From Oscillospiraceae bacterium (GTDB lineage: Bacteria > Bacillota > Clostridia > Oscillospirales > Oscillospiraceae), in NCBI GenBank assembly GCA_031266955.1, contig JAISAA010000309.1, forward strand, positions 1 through 5,918: a stretch of 5,918 nt of DNA. Reading direction: 5' to 3'. Both the position numbers and the translations under genes were made by a program. Shown here one piece after another: positions 1 through 5,280 of this stretch (within the stretch, counting starts at the first letter, position 1; each line of letters begins with the position of its first letter). Below the pieces are notes generated by a model. That model was not told the DNA's origin and did not search any database. It was given only the letters and a program-made list of their open reading frames with translations.

Positions 1-319
1 TGATGAAATTGACGATCAACGGATGTGTTTTCGGCACGGCATAGTTCGACAGCAGCCTCGCGCACGCCTCGCCGTCAGCGAGGTCTGTGGGATGATATAT
101 CACACCGCGCCACTTGCCCCAACTGTGCGCCCCGCTGCCGATGTAGCCGCTCGGCTTGACGTAGCTCTCCACGAGTTTGAAGTGCGGCGTCTGATATATC
201 TGCTCAAGCAGATTTTCCTCATCGTTTTGCGTGAGGTCGCGCAGTATCTCCCGGCGCAGACGGTACTGTATCACCGGCCCCGCGTTTTCGAGCAGAAAGT
301 CGATCGATTTTTCAAGCAT
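1..319 (-). CDS. Hypothetical protein, N-terminal part (runs off left edge)
   Basis: Reading leftward, an ATG at 319-317 opens 106 codons without a stop, up to the window edge. It begins MLEKSIDFLLENAGPVIQYR and later contains SGYIGSGAHSWGKWRG and DGEACARLL. An AGAGAGGA ribosome binding site lies about 11 nt upstream (331-338), and a promoter with TATAAT and 17-bp spacing lies upstream of that, so the start is well supported. The fragment looks soluble and helical, with no signal peptide or membrane segment. The opening (a short helix, then 'IQYRLRREIL') faintly resembles uncharacterised Bacillota proteins with repeated helical hairpins like those of the squalene-cyclase/prenyltransferase fold. 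That is an impression only, and no catalytic motif is visible. The rest of the protein lies outside the window. It is transcribed divergently from the PIN operon and need not be related to it. Confidence 0.8.
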   Translation of the reverse strand, partial: MLEKSIDFLLENAGPVIQYRLRREILRDLTQNDEENLLEQIYQTPHFKLVESYVKPSGYIGSGAHSWGKWRGVIYHPTDLADGEACARLLSNYAVPKTHPLIVNFI

Positions 320-354
320 TTTCACTAAAATCCTCTCTGTAAAAATTTTACCTG

Positions 355-383
355 ATTATATCTCGGAACTGCGAAAAATGCAA
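355..383 (-). promoter_or_regulatory. Promoter of the leftward hypothetical gene
   Basis: On the minus strand, TTGCAT (383-378) is followed by a 17-bp spacer and a perfect TATAAT (360-355). Transcription would begin near 348, just upstream of the AGAGAGGA ribosome binding site and the ATG at 319. The -35 matches TTGACA at only three positions, but the spacing and the -10 are ideal for a housekeeping sigma factor. Confidence 0.65.
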
Positions 384-441
384 GCGCGTATGCGCCCGAC
401 GGCAACCGAGATCAGCGCGTTAAAAGATTCGCATTTCCCCG

Positions 442-470
442 TTGCGGAATCGCTTCCGCTGTGCTATAAT
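442..470 (+). promoter_or_regulatory. Extended -10 promoter of the PIN operon
   Basis: TTGCGG (442-447), a 17-bp spacer, and TATAAT (465-470), the last preceded by TG at 462-463 to give an extended -10 (TGnTATAAT). The extended -10 would compensate for the weak -35. Transcription would start near 477, leaving a leader of only about 18 nt before the ATG at 495. With the minus-strand promoter at 355-383 it makes the 320-494 gap a divergent promoter region. Confidence 0.7.
444..459. promoter_or_regulatory. Candidate operator inside the PIN promoter
   Basis: GCGGAA-tcgc-TTCCGC is a perfect inverted repeat with 6-bp arms. It lies in the spacer and overlaps the -35 hexamer. A protein bound here would block the promoter, as expected for an autoregulated toxin-antitoxin operon. 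The arms are short, so chance is a real alternative. Confidence 0.35.
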
Positions 471-494
471 CTTCATTGTGAGGTGCAATCTATA

Positions 495-950
495 ATGAGA
501 GTCTATCTTGATAACTGCTGTTACAACCGCCCGTTCGACGATTTGTCGCAAGACCGGGTATATCTCGAAGCCGAGGCGGTTATGACTGTCATATCACATT
601 GTGAGCGCGGTGATTGGACACTTGTGACGAGCGGTGTTATCGAATACGAGGCGTCACAGATTTCCGACCTTGGCAAACTTGAAAAAGTGCGAGAATTATG
701 TGCGGTTGCCGACGAGCGTGCTATGCTGACAGACGAAGCGGTAATCCGCGCCGCGCACTTTAAGCAAAAAGGCTTGAGCGATTTTGACAGCTTGCATTTA
801 GCCGTCGCGGCAGCAAATCTTGTTGATGTGTTCCTATCTACAGATGACAAGTTGCTTCGGGCCGCGAGCAGGCTTGAATTAAAAATGAAAGTTATTAACC
901 CTATGATTTGGTTGATGGAGGTTTTGAATAATGAGCAATACCGTGATTGA
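495..950 (+). CDS. PIN-domain protein, VapC-superfamily putative RNase toxin
   Basis: This 151-residue protein has the length and motif order of a PIN domain, a Mg2+-dependent single-strand RNase fold. Visible acidic sites are D6 in the opening MRVYLDNCCYNRPFDD, E50 or E52 in SGVIEYE, D98 in SDFDSLHLA, and D117/D118 in LSTDDKLL, which together can form the metal-binding quartet. The LDxCCxNRPFDD opening marks a subfamily I know from cyanobacteria and clostridia, usually annotated only as PIN-domain or VapC-like. The ATG at 495 is chosen because GAGGTG (480-485) lies 9 nt upstream and the PIN fold begins right there. The frame stays open back to 231, but that extension would cross the promoter. 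It overlaps the next gene by 20 nt. Toxicity and RNA target are inferred, not seen. All catalytic residues appear intact. Confidence 0.88.
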   Translation: MRVYLDNCCYNRPFDDLSQDRVYLEAEAVMTVISHCERGDWTLVTSGVIEYEASQISDLGKLEKVRELCAVADERAMLTDEAVIRAAHFKQKGLSDFDSLHLAVAAANLVDVFLSTDDKLLRAASRLELKMKVINPMIWLMEVLNNEQYRD

Positions 951-1158
951 CTACCGTAATCCGAGTGTCGTCCGAGAGGCGGGAATGTCCGCGCTAAAAA
1001 AAGAACTCGGCGCTGTTGGGACGGCATATTTCCTGCGGCAATTTTCTGCGGGACAGGGCGACTATACCCGCGAACGCGAAGAACTTTTAGATGGGATCGC
1101 GTTTGAAGATATAGTGAATAGAGTCCGTGAGCTTGACGGCAAATCGGCGGAGGTATAA
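931..1158 (+). CDS. Small partner of the PIN protein, putative antitoxin
   Basis: A 75-residue, charged protein with predicted helices around residues 13-27 (VVREAGMSALKKELG) and 29-38, then a conserved-looking FLRQFSAGQGDYTRERE segment (35-51) and a helical tail. Small proteins with this 'alpha-helix, FLRQF..G.GDYT.ER' pattern are, as I recall, repeatedly encoded beside PIN proteins of the LDxCCxNRPFDD type, which supports an antitoxin role. No DNA-binding fold such as ribbon-helix-helix or AbrB is recognisable. GGAGG (917-921) lies 9 nt before the ATG, inside the end of the PIN gene, and the two genes overlap by 20 nt in different frames, so translation is probably coupled. The order toxin-then-antitoxin is unusual for VapBC modules. 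Its stop codon TAA (1156-1158) shares one base with the next start. Confidence 0.75.
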   Translation: MSNTVIDYRNPSVVREAGMSALKKELGAVGTAYFLRQFSAGQGDYTREREELLDGIAFEDIVNRVRELDGKSAEV

Positions 1159-1174
1159 TGTCTCCGCCGATTTG
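1140..1174 (+). promoter_or_regulatory. Perfect 13-bp hairpin over a stop codon, ribosome binding site and start codon
   Basis: Left arm 1140-1152 (C, then AAATCGGCGGAG) pairs perfectly with right arm 1162-1174 (CTCCGCCGATTT, then G). The 9-nt loop holds the TAATG stop/start overlap, and the stem buries most of the GGAGG (1149-1153) of the following gene. In RNA the stem would hide that ribosome binding site unless a ribosome finishing the upstream gene opens it. The A-rich left and T-rich right flanks also resemble a bidirectional intrinsic terminator, but only three Us follow before GG, which is a weak terminator tract. Confidence 0.7.
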
Positions 1175-1373
1175 GTGGCGTTGGCATTTTGAAAAGACCA
1201 GGCTGTTTGTGGTCGAAACAGCCGACGACTTGGACGGCGACGGCGTCCGCGTAACAGCGCAATGGGCAAAGGTTATGGACAAGTACGACCCGACGCATAA
1301 CAACGCAATTATGCGCTGGAACCGAATGACGGCAAGGCGGAACCACTCTCAGGCGGACGATTTCCGGGTATAA
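1158..1373 (+). CDS. Small orphan protein, third gene of the PIN operon
   Basis: A 71-residue frame that I do not recognise. It starts with ATG overlapping the preceding TAA by one base, with GGAGG (1149-1153) only 4 nt upstream. The start is aromatic and basic (MSPPIWWRWHFEKTRLF), the middle is acidic (ETADDLDGDGVRVTAQW), and the tail is basic then acidic (RMTARRNHSQADDFRV). It carries five tryptophans and no cysteine. There is no membrane segment or signal peptide. Codons show a coding-like excess of purines at first positions, which argues against chance. Against it, the hairpin at the junction could be a terminator that ends the operon, leaving this frame untranslated. It could be a third toxin-antitoxin component or an unrelated small protein. 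Confidence 0.5.
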   Translation: MSPPIWWRWHFEKTRLFVVETADDLDGDGVRVTAQWAKVMDKYDPTHNNAIMRWNRMTARRNHSQADDFRV

Positions 1374-1407
1374 AACCGTTCGCTGTGCGCAATGGATCGC
1401 GTAATCA

Positions 1408-1440
1408 GGCAAAAAGCTTCTGATTTCAACGCTTTTTGCC
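1408..1440 (+). terminator. Hairpin, possible terminator of the PIN operon
   Basis: GGCAAAAAGC (1408-1417) and GCTTTTTGCC (1431-1440) form a perfect 10-bp stem around a 13-nt loop. It lies 34 nt after the last small gene and before the next promoter, where a terminator is expected. The T tract (1448-1453) starts 7 nt beyond the stem rather than directly after it, so efficiency is uncertain. Confidence 0.45.
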
Positions 1441-1446
1441 AAGTAT

Positions 1447-1475
1447 ATTTTTTCTGAAAAAATAATTTATTTTCC
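1447..1475 (+). promoter_or_regulatory. AT-rich upstream (UP-like) element
   Basis: The stretch just upstream of the -35 hexamer at 1478 is almost pure A/T and includes an 8-bp-armed palindrome, ATTTTTTC-T-GAAAAAAT (1447-1463). This is the position where the RNA polymerase alpha subunit contacts UP elements, and the surrounding DNA is otherwise GC-rich. A role in boosting the promoter is inferred from position and composition. Confidence 0.4.
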
Positions 1476-1477
1476 GC

Positions 1478-1507
1478 TTGACATTATAGACCGTTGCGGT
1501 CTATAAT
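1478..1507 (+). promoter_or_regulatory. Strong promoter of the tetR-ABC-permease operon
   Basis: Perfect TTGACA (1478-1483) and perfect TATAAT (1502-1507) are separated by 18 bp, one base over the ideal. Transcription would start near 1514, giving a leader of about 45 nt. Such a strong unregulated promoter would be unusual for an exporter, which fits with tight repression through the overlapping palindrome. Confidence 0.85.
1483..1507. promoter_or_regulatory. 25-bp palindromic operator, probable TetR site
   Basis: ATTATAGACCG (1483-1493), centre TTG, CGGTCTATAAT (1497-1507): 11-bp arms matching without mismatch. The palindrome fills the promoter spacer and covers the whole -10 hexamer, so a bound dimer would exclude RNA polymerase. 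The adjacent downstream gene encodes a TetR-family protein, and autoregulation through such a site is typical of that family. Confidence 0.85.
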
Positions 1508-1558
1508 ATCTTTATATCGGTCAACAGATTGGTCTAACCATTTTGGGAGGTGGCACAT

Positions 1559-2239
1559 TTGCAGGTATGGAAGGGCGGTGGCAGCTTTGACGCGTTTCAC
1601 GCGCTCGACGCGGAAAAGCAGACGCGCATTGTCAACGCGGCGCTTGCGGAGTTCGCGGCGAAGGGCTTCAAGCGGGCGTCCACAAACGCGATCGCCGAGA
1701 GCGCGCAAATAGGAAAGGGGATGTTGTTCTATTACTTCGGCAGCAAGGATGAGCTGTTCGACTTCCTTTGCCAGTATACCATTGAATTTATGCGAAACAG
1801 GTATGTCCGGCGGGTTGAAAGCGATTCGGGAGATTTTCTGCTGCGGCATAAAGCCTTGACCGACGCCAAGAGGAGCGCGATGGCGGAATTTCCCGAGGTC
1901 TTTGCGTTGTTCGAGAGCTTCTACCGTGAAGAGAACGCGCCGTACTTCAGCAAGTTTGCGGACGATATCGCCGACATCAAACGGGAGGTGTACTCCAAAA
2001 TCTATGACGGCGTCGATTATTCGCTGTTCCGCGGGGATATGGACGGCCGCAACGTGGTCAAATACTTAAAGTGGATGATGGACGCCTACGAGACGGAAAC
2101 TGCGGAACGCCTCCGGCGCGGCGAGTTTGACGCCAATGACGGGCAGTCGCTCGCCGCCGAGTGGTCGCGGTTTTACGCGTTTACGGACGATTTGCGCAAA
2201 GCGTATTATAAGGAGGGGAAATCTGATGGAGATCATTGA
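1559..2239 (+). CDS. TetR-family transcriptional repressor of the exporter operon
   Basis: A 226-residue protein of normal TetR length. Residues 20-68 form the N-terminal DNA-binding domain, with the typical helix 'IVNAALAEFAAKGF', the helix-turn-helix 'TNAIAESAQIGKGMLFYYF' and 'GSKDELF'. The rest is a helical ligand-binding and dimerisation domain unlike any I can assign to a ligand. I choose the TTG at 1559 as start because GGGAGG (1545-1550) is 8 nt upstream. The in-frame GTG at 1550 overlaps that ribosome binding site and is unlikely. The preceding promoter carries a 25-bp palindrome, so it most likely represses itself and the exporter genes. Its last 14 nt overlap the start of the ATPase gene, implying coupled translation. 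Confidence 0.9.
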   Translation: MQVWKGGGSFDAFHALDAEKQTRIVNAALAEFAAKGFKRASTNAIAESAQIGKGMLFYYFGSKDELFDFLCQYTIEFMRNRYVRRVESDSGDFLLRHKALTDAKRSAMAEFPEVFALFESFYREENAPYFSKFADDIADIKREVYSKIYDGVDYSLFRGDMDGRNVVKYLKWMMDAYETETAERLRRGEFDANDGQSLAAEWSRFYAFTDDLRKAYYKEGKSDGDH

Positions 2240-2939
2240 AATAGGCGGTCTGGTCAAAAAATTCGGCAGGTTCACCGCGCTTGACGGAGTGGATATGTCA
2301 GTAGAACAGGGCGAGGTCCACGCGTTTCTCGGGCCCAACGGCGCGGGCAAAAGCACGACGATCCGCTGCCTGCTCGGCATCCTGCGCCGTACCGCCGGAA
2401 CAGCGCGGATGTTCGGGCGGGACGTTTGGAAGAACGCTGTGGAACTGCACAGGCGCGTCGCGTTCGTGCCGGGCGACGTCAACCTTTGGAACAACTTCAC
2501 GGGCGGCGAGGTAATAGACCTCTTTCTGTCACTGAACGGCGGAAAGGCGGATAAGAAAAAACGGGAGAATTACCTGAAGCTCTTTGAACTCGACCCTACA
2601 AAGAAGTGCCGTACATACAGCAAGGGCAACCGCCAAAAGGTCGCGCTGGTGGCGGCGTTCGCGTCCGACGCGGAATTGTATATCCTCGATGAGCCGACCA
2701 GCGGGCTCGACCCGCTGATGGAGAAGGTATTTCAGGACGAGATCGGGAAAATCAAGGCGCAGGGCAAAACCGTCCTGCTCTCGTCGCACATTATGAGCGA
2801 GGTGGAAAAGCTGGCCGACAGCATCAGCATTATCCGTGAGGGCAAGGTCGTGGAGAGCGGCTCTATGGCGGATATTTCCGGCAAGGCGAAAGGCAGGACG
2901 CTTGAGGAATTTTTCATCTCCGAATACGAAAGCCGGTGA
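2226..2939 (+). CDS. ABC transporter ATP-binding protein (ABC-2 type exporter)
   Basis: A 237-residue nucleotide-binding subunit that powers the membrane partner encoded next. Walker A is GPNGAGKST (36-44), Walker B LYILDEP (151-157), the D-loop SGLDPL (159-164), and the switch histidine H188 in LLSSHIMSE. Two motifs are non-canonical: the Q-loop region reads FVPGDVNLW (80-88) without the usual glutamine, and the signature reads YSKGNRQKV (131-139) instead of LSGGQ. The same replacements occur in bacterial drug and antibiotic exporters of this subgroup, so the protein is probably active. AGGAGGGG (2211-2218) lies 7 nt before the ATG. The gene overlaps the TetR gene by 14 nt and precedes the permease by 4 nt, so the three form one operon. 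The substrate is unknown. Confidence 0.95.
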   Translation: MEIIEIGGLVKKFGRFTALDGVDMSVEQGEVHAFLGPNGAGKSTTIRCLLGILRRTAGTARMFGRDVWKNAVELHRRVAFVPGDVNLWNNFTGGEVIDLFLSLNGGKADKKKRENYLKLFELDPTKKCRTYSKGNRQKVALVAAFASDAELYILDEPTSGLDPLMEKVFQDEIGKIKAQGKTVLLSSHIMSEVEKLADSISIIREGKVVESGSMADISGKAKGRTLEEFFISEYESR

Positions 2940-2943
2940 GCGT

Positions 2944-4530
2944 ATGAACAACAATTTTACTCGGCTCGGCATTTACTTAAAGTTTATCTGCCGCAGGGAG
3001 TGGGTGGTTTCCGCGGTATGGATAGCCTGTATCGCGGGCTTGTCGGCCATATTCGCCGCGCTGTATCCGGGGCTTTTGCCGACACAGGCGGAAACCGTGC
3101 AGATGGCGGCAACGATGAGCAACCCCGCTATGGTCGCCATGATGGGCAGCGTCTACGGAATGGAAAGCCTGACGCAGGCGAGCGTAATGTCGCAGGAGTG
3201 CCTGATTTGGTTCCTGATCACCGCCGCGATCATGAACATATTTCTCGTAAACCGCCATACCCGCGCCGACGAGGAACCGGGGCGGCTCGAGATGTTCCGT
3301 GCGCTGCCCGTCGGGCGGCTCACGGGAGGCCTCGCGGCAATAACATTCGCGTTCGCCGTGAATTTCATCGTGTCAGTGTTGACGGCGGCGCTGCTGCTCG
3401 CGCTGAATATCGGAGGCACGACGGTTGCCGGAGCTTTCGCCTTTGGCTGCGCGGTCGGCGCGGTCGGGTTCGTTTTTGCGGGATCGACCCTGCTCTTGGC
3501 GCAGCTATGCTCCACCGCCAATGGCGTAAGCGGCGCCGGTTTTGCTTTGCTCGGATCATTTTATATCCTGCGGGCGATGGGCGACGTCGGCGGGAACGCC
3601 CTGTCGTACATATCGCCGTTTGGACTCGGGCTGAAAACAGAGGCGTTTTACAGCAACGCGACCGCCCCGATAATCATATTGCTGATTGAAGGCGCCGTCC
3701 TGTCCGTGATCGCCCTTGCGGTCTGCGCGGCGCGCGACCACGGCGCGGGCGTCATCCCCGCGAGCAAAGGCAGAGCGAACGCCTCGCGTATCCTTCGCGG
3801 CCCGTTTGGTTTTGTCTGGCGCGTCTCTAAGGGAGCGTTTTTTGGCTGGAGCGCGGGAATGCTCCTGCTCGGCGCGTCCTACGGCAGCGTGTGCGCCGAC
3901 ATTGACCGCTTTGTCGAGAACAATGAAACGATGCAAAAAATCATCAACGCGGGCGGCGGAAACACACTTCTTGACGGCTATGTCGCGATGATTTTCGTCA
4001 TTATGTCCATAGTGGCGGGCGTCCCGGTCACCCTCACCGCGATAAAAATCCGCAGCGAGGAAAAGCGCGGCAGGCTTGAACAGATTTTCGCCAGAGCGGT
4101 CCCGCGCGTGAAGCTCTACGGGGCGTTTATTGCCATTGCAATTGCCGAGAGCGCCGTGATGGAGTTTCTTCTCGCCGCGGGGCTTGGCGCGGCGGCCAGC
4201 GGCGAGCTGCCCATCGGAGAGCTGATGAAGGCGGGGCTTGCCTATCTGCCCGCGATTTGGGCAATGGCGGGGATCGCGGCGCTGCTTGTGGGATTCGTCC
4301 CGAAGCTGACCGCGCTTGTGTGGGCGGTATTCGGGTACACGTTTGTCGTACTGTTTATGGGCAGGATGATGGATCTGCCCGATTGGGCGGCAAAGCTCAC
4401 GCCGTTCGGCAGCATCCCGCAACTGCCGGTGCAGGAGTTTACGGTTATCCCGCTGGCCGTGCTGTCACTTGCGGCGGCGGGCTTTACCGCGCTCGGGATT
4501 TGGCGGTTCAAGGAGAGAGACGTGGGGTAG
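2944..4530 (+). CDS. ABC-2 type exporter permease, TnrB3-like (COG3559)
   Basis: A 528-residue integral membrane protein with about 12 hydrophobic segments in two sets of six, near residues 21-43, 86-103, 129-155, 161-189, 196-213, 241-262 and 297-315, 344-367, 392-416, 431-450, 454-473, 499-520. The halves repeat. A cytoplasmic loop with EEPGRLEMFRA (110-120) is echoed by EEKRGRLEQIFARA (372-385), and SPFG (224-227) by TPFG (486-489). So it is a fused full-length permease that needs only ATPase dimers from the gene upstream. Size, layout and partner match the family named after the tetronasin exporter TnrB3, often annotated as exporters of polyketide antibiotics. The actual cargo here is unknown. 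The ATG at 2944 follows the ATPase stop by 4 nt with a weak GGTGAG site (2935-2940), suggesting translational coupling. Confidence 0.92.
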   Translation: MNNNFTRLGIYLKFICRREWVVSAVWIACIAGLSAIFAALYPGLLPTQAETVQMAATMSNPAMVAMMGSVYGMESLTQASVMSQECLIWFLITAAIMNIFLVNRHTRADEEPGRLEMFRALPVGRLTGGLAAITFAFAVNFIVSVLTAALLLALNIGGTTVAGAFAFGCAVGAVGFVFAGSTLLLAQLCSTANGVSGAGFALLGSFYILRAMGDVGGNALSYISPFGLGLKTEAFYSNATAPIIILLIEGAVLSVIALAVCAARDHGAGVIPASKGRANASRILRGPFGFVWRVSKGAFFGWSAGMLLLGASYGSVCADIDRFVENNETMQKIINAGGGNTLLDGYVAMIFVIMSIVAGVPVTLTAIKIRSEEKRGRLEQIFARAVPRVKLYGAFIAIAIAESAVMEFLLAAGLGAAASGELPIGELMKAGLAYLPAIWAMAGIAALLVGFVPKLTALVWAVFGYTFVVLFMGRMMDLPDWAAKLTPFGSIPQLPVQEFTVIPLAVLSLAAAGFTALGIWRFKERDVG

Positions 4531-4542
4531 CGCTTTATCGGC

Positions 4543-4573
4543 GGGAAAAACGCGTTTATTATCGTTCTTTCCC
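4543..4573. terminator. Hairpin between convergent genes, possible bidirectional terminator
   Basis: GGGAAAAACG (4543-4552) pairs with CGTT (4563-4566) and TTTCCC (4568-4573), leaving one bulged C and a 10-nt loop. It lies in the 75-nt gap between the converging permease and metallopeptidase genes, where a shared terminator is expected. No T tract follows on either strand, so it may be a weak or factor-assisted terminator. Confidence 0.35.
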
Positions 4574-4605
4574 CCGGACGTATTGCGAGCATAAATTCAC
4601 GAAAG

Positions 4606-5280
4606 TCACTCCCAGTCCTCAGCGTTCAGCCGGGCTTGCAGTTCTTTCAGGCGCGTCTGTCGCGCTTTATAGTCCGGCAGGACTCCGGCGACGATCTCCC
4701 AGAAGCGAGGCGAGTGGTTCATCTCCGTGATGTGCGCGAGCTCGTGTACGACGACGTAATCCACCACGTCGCCGCCGGCCATAATAAGGCGCCATGAGAA
4801 ATTGATAGAGCGCTTCGCGGAGCAGCTTCCCCAGCGGGTATTGGCGCCGTTGATCTTGACGGCAAGCGGTGTTACGCCCATCTGTTTCGCAAATTCAAGC
4901 GTTTTCGCGGTAAGGACGCGTTTGGCGAGCAATCGGTAAATTTGAACGCACGCGTCCTTGATCTGCCAGAGCGCGAGCTCCGGCGGCATATAGAACACGC
5001 TGCCGTCGAAGCCTGCGCGGTCGCCGGGTCTGGCGGCAATCGGGTACTCCTCGCCGAGATATGTCACGGCGTCGCCGTAGTCCAGCGTGAAGCTCTCCCG
5101 CTTTTCGGCGTTCGCGACGGACTTGGCGAGCGTTTTTTCTATCCATTCTCGCTTGGAGCGTATGAACCTGTCGATATCCGCTTTCGGCACTTTCAGCGGC
5201 GCGCGAACCTCGACCGCTCCGTTGCGGACGTACAGCCCTATCGTCTTACGGCTTGAGCGCGTGAGGGTATAATCTGTCAT
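4606..5280 (-). CDS. YgjP/SprT-like zinc metallopeptidase (DUF45, M48-type)
   Basis: A 224-residue cytoplasmic protein with the layout of the YgjP-like metallopeptidase family. The N-terminal part (SSRKTIGLYVRNGAVEVRAP, 9-28, and KREWIEKTL, 43-51) precedes the catalytic half. There, NTRWGSCSAKRSINFSWRL (147-165) is the family hallmark, followed by VVHELAHITEMNHSPRFW (177-194). H179 and H183 of HELAH bind zinc, E180 is the catalytic acid/base, and H189 is the likely third ligand. All key residues are present. Physiological substrates of the family are poorly known. I choose the ATG at 5280 because the family begins there and it overlaps the upstream TGA in an ATGA junction. A longer open frame reaching 5505 lies inside the DUF3784 gene. 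No strong ribosome binding site precedes the ATG, consistent with coupled translation. Confidence 0.93.
   Translation of the reverse strand: MTDYTLTRSSRKTIGLYVRNGAVEVRAPLKVPKADIDRFIRSKREWIEKTLAKSVANAEKRESFTLDYGDAVTYLGEEYPIAARPGDRAGFDGSVFYMPPELALWQIKDACVQIYRLLAKRVLTAKTLEFAKQMGVTPLAVKINGANTRWGSCSAKRSINFSWRLIMAGGDVVDYVVVHELAHITEMNHSPRFWEIVAGVLPDYKARQTRLKELQARLNAEDWE

Noticed and set aside
231..494. Upstream in-frame extension of the PIN gene (88 extra codons)
   Set aside because: It crosses both divergent promoters and the first gene on the other strand, has arginine-rich low-quality composition, and PIN domains start at the ATG at 495, which has its own ribosome binding site.
521..1303. Long minus-strand open frame (260 codons) opposite the PIN operon
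   Set aside because: It is the mirror of well-supported plus-strand genes, is rich in serine, threonine and arginine, and has no recognisable domain.
1404..1424. Competing inverted repeat ATCAG/CTGAT around AAGCTT
   Set aside because: It has only 5-bp arms and is weaker than the 10-bp stem at 1408-1440 with which it overlaps; no evidence for alternating structures.
1062..1442. Minus-strand open frame of 126 codons opposite the small orphan gene
   Set aside because: It runs through the hairpin and the terminator-like stem, has cysteine- and proline-rich unpatterned composition, and lacks domain signatures.
3000..3689. Second plus-strand frame of 229 codons inside the permease gene
   Set aside because: It is an arginine-rich shadow of the GC-rich permease sequence, with no ribosome binding site.
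3556..4422. Minus-strand frame of 288 codons opposite the permease
   Set aside because: Highly charged, arginine- and histidine-rich composition typical of antisense frames of GC-rich membrane-protein genes.
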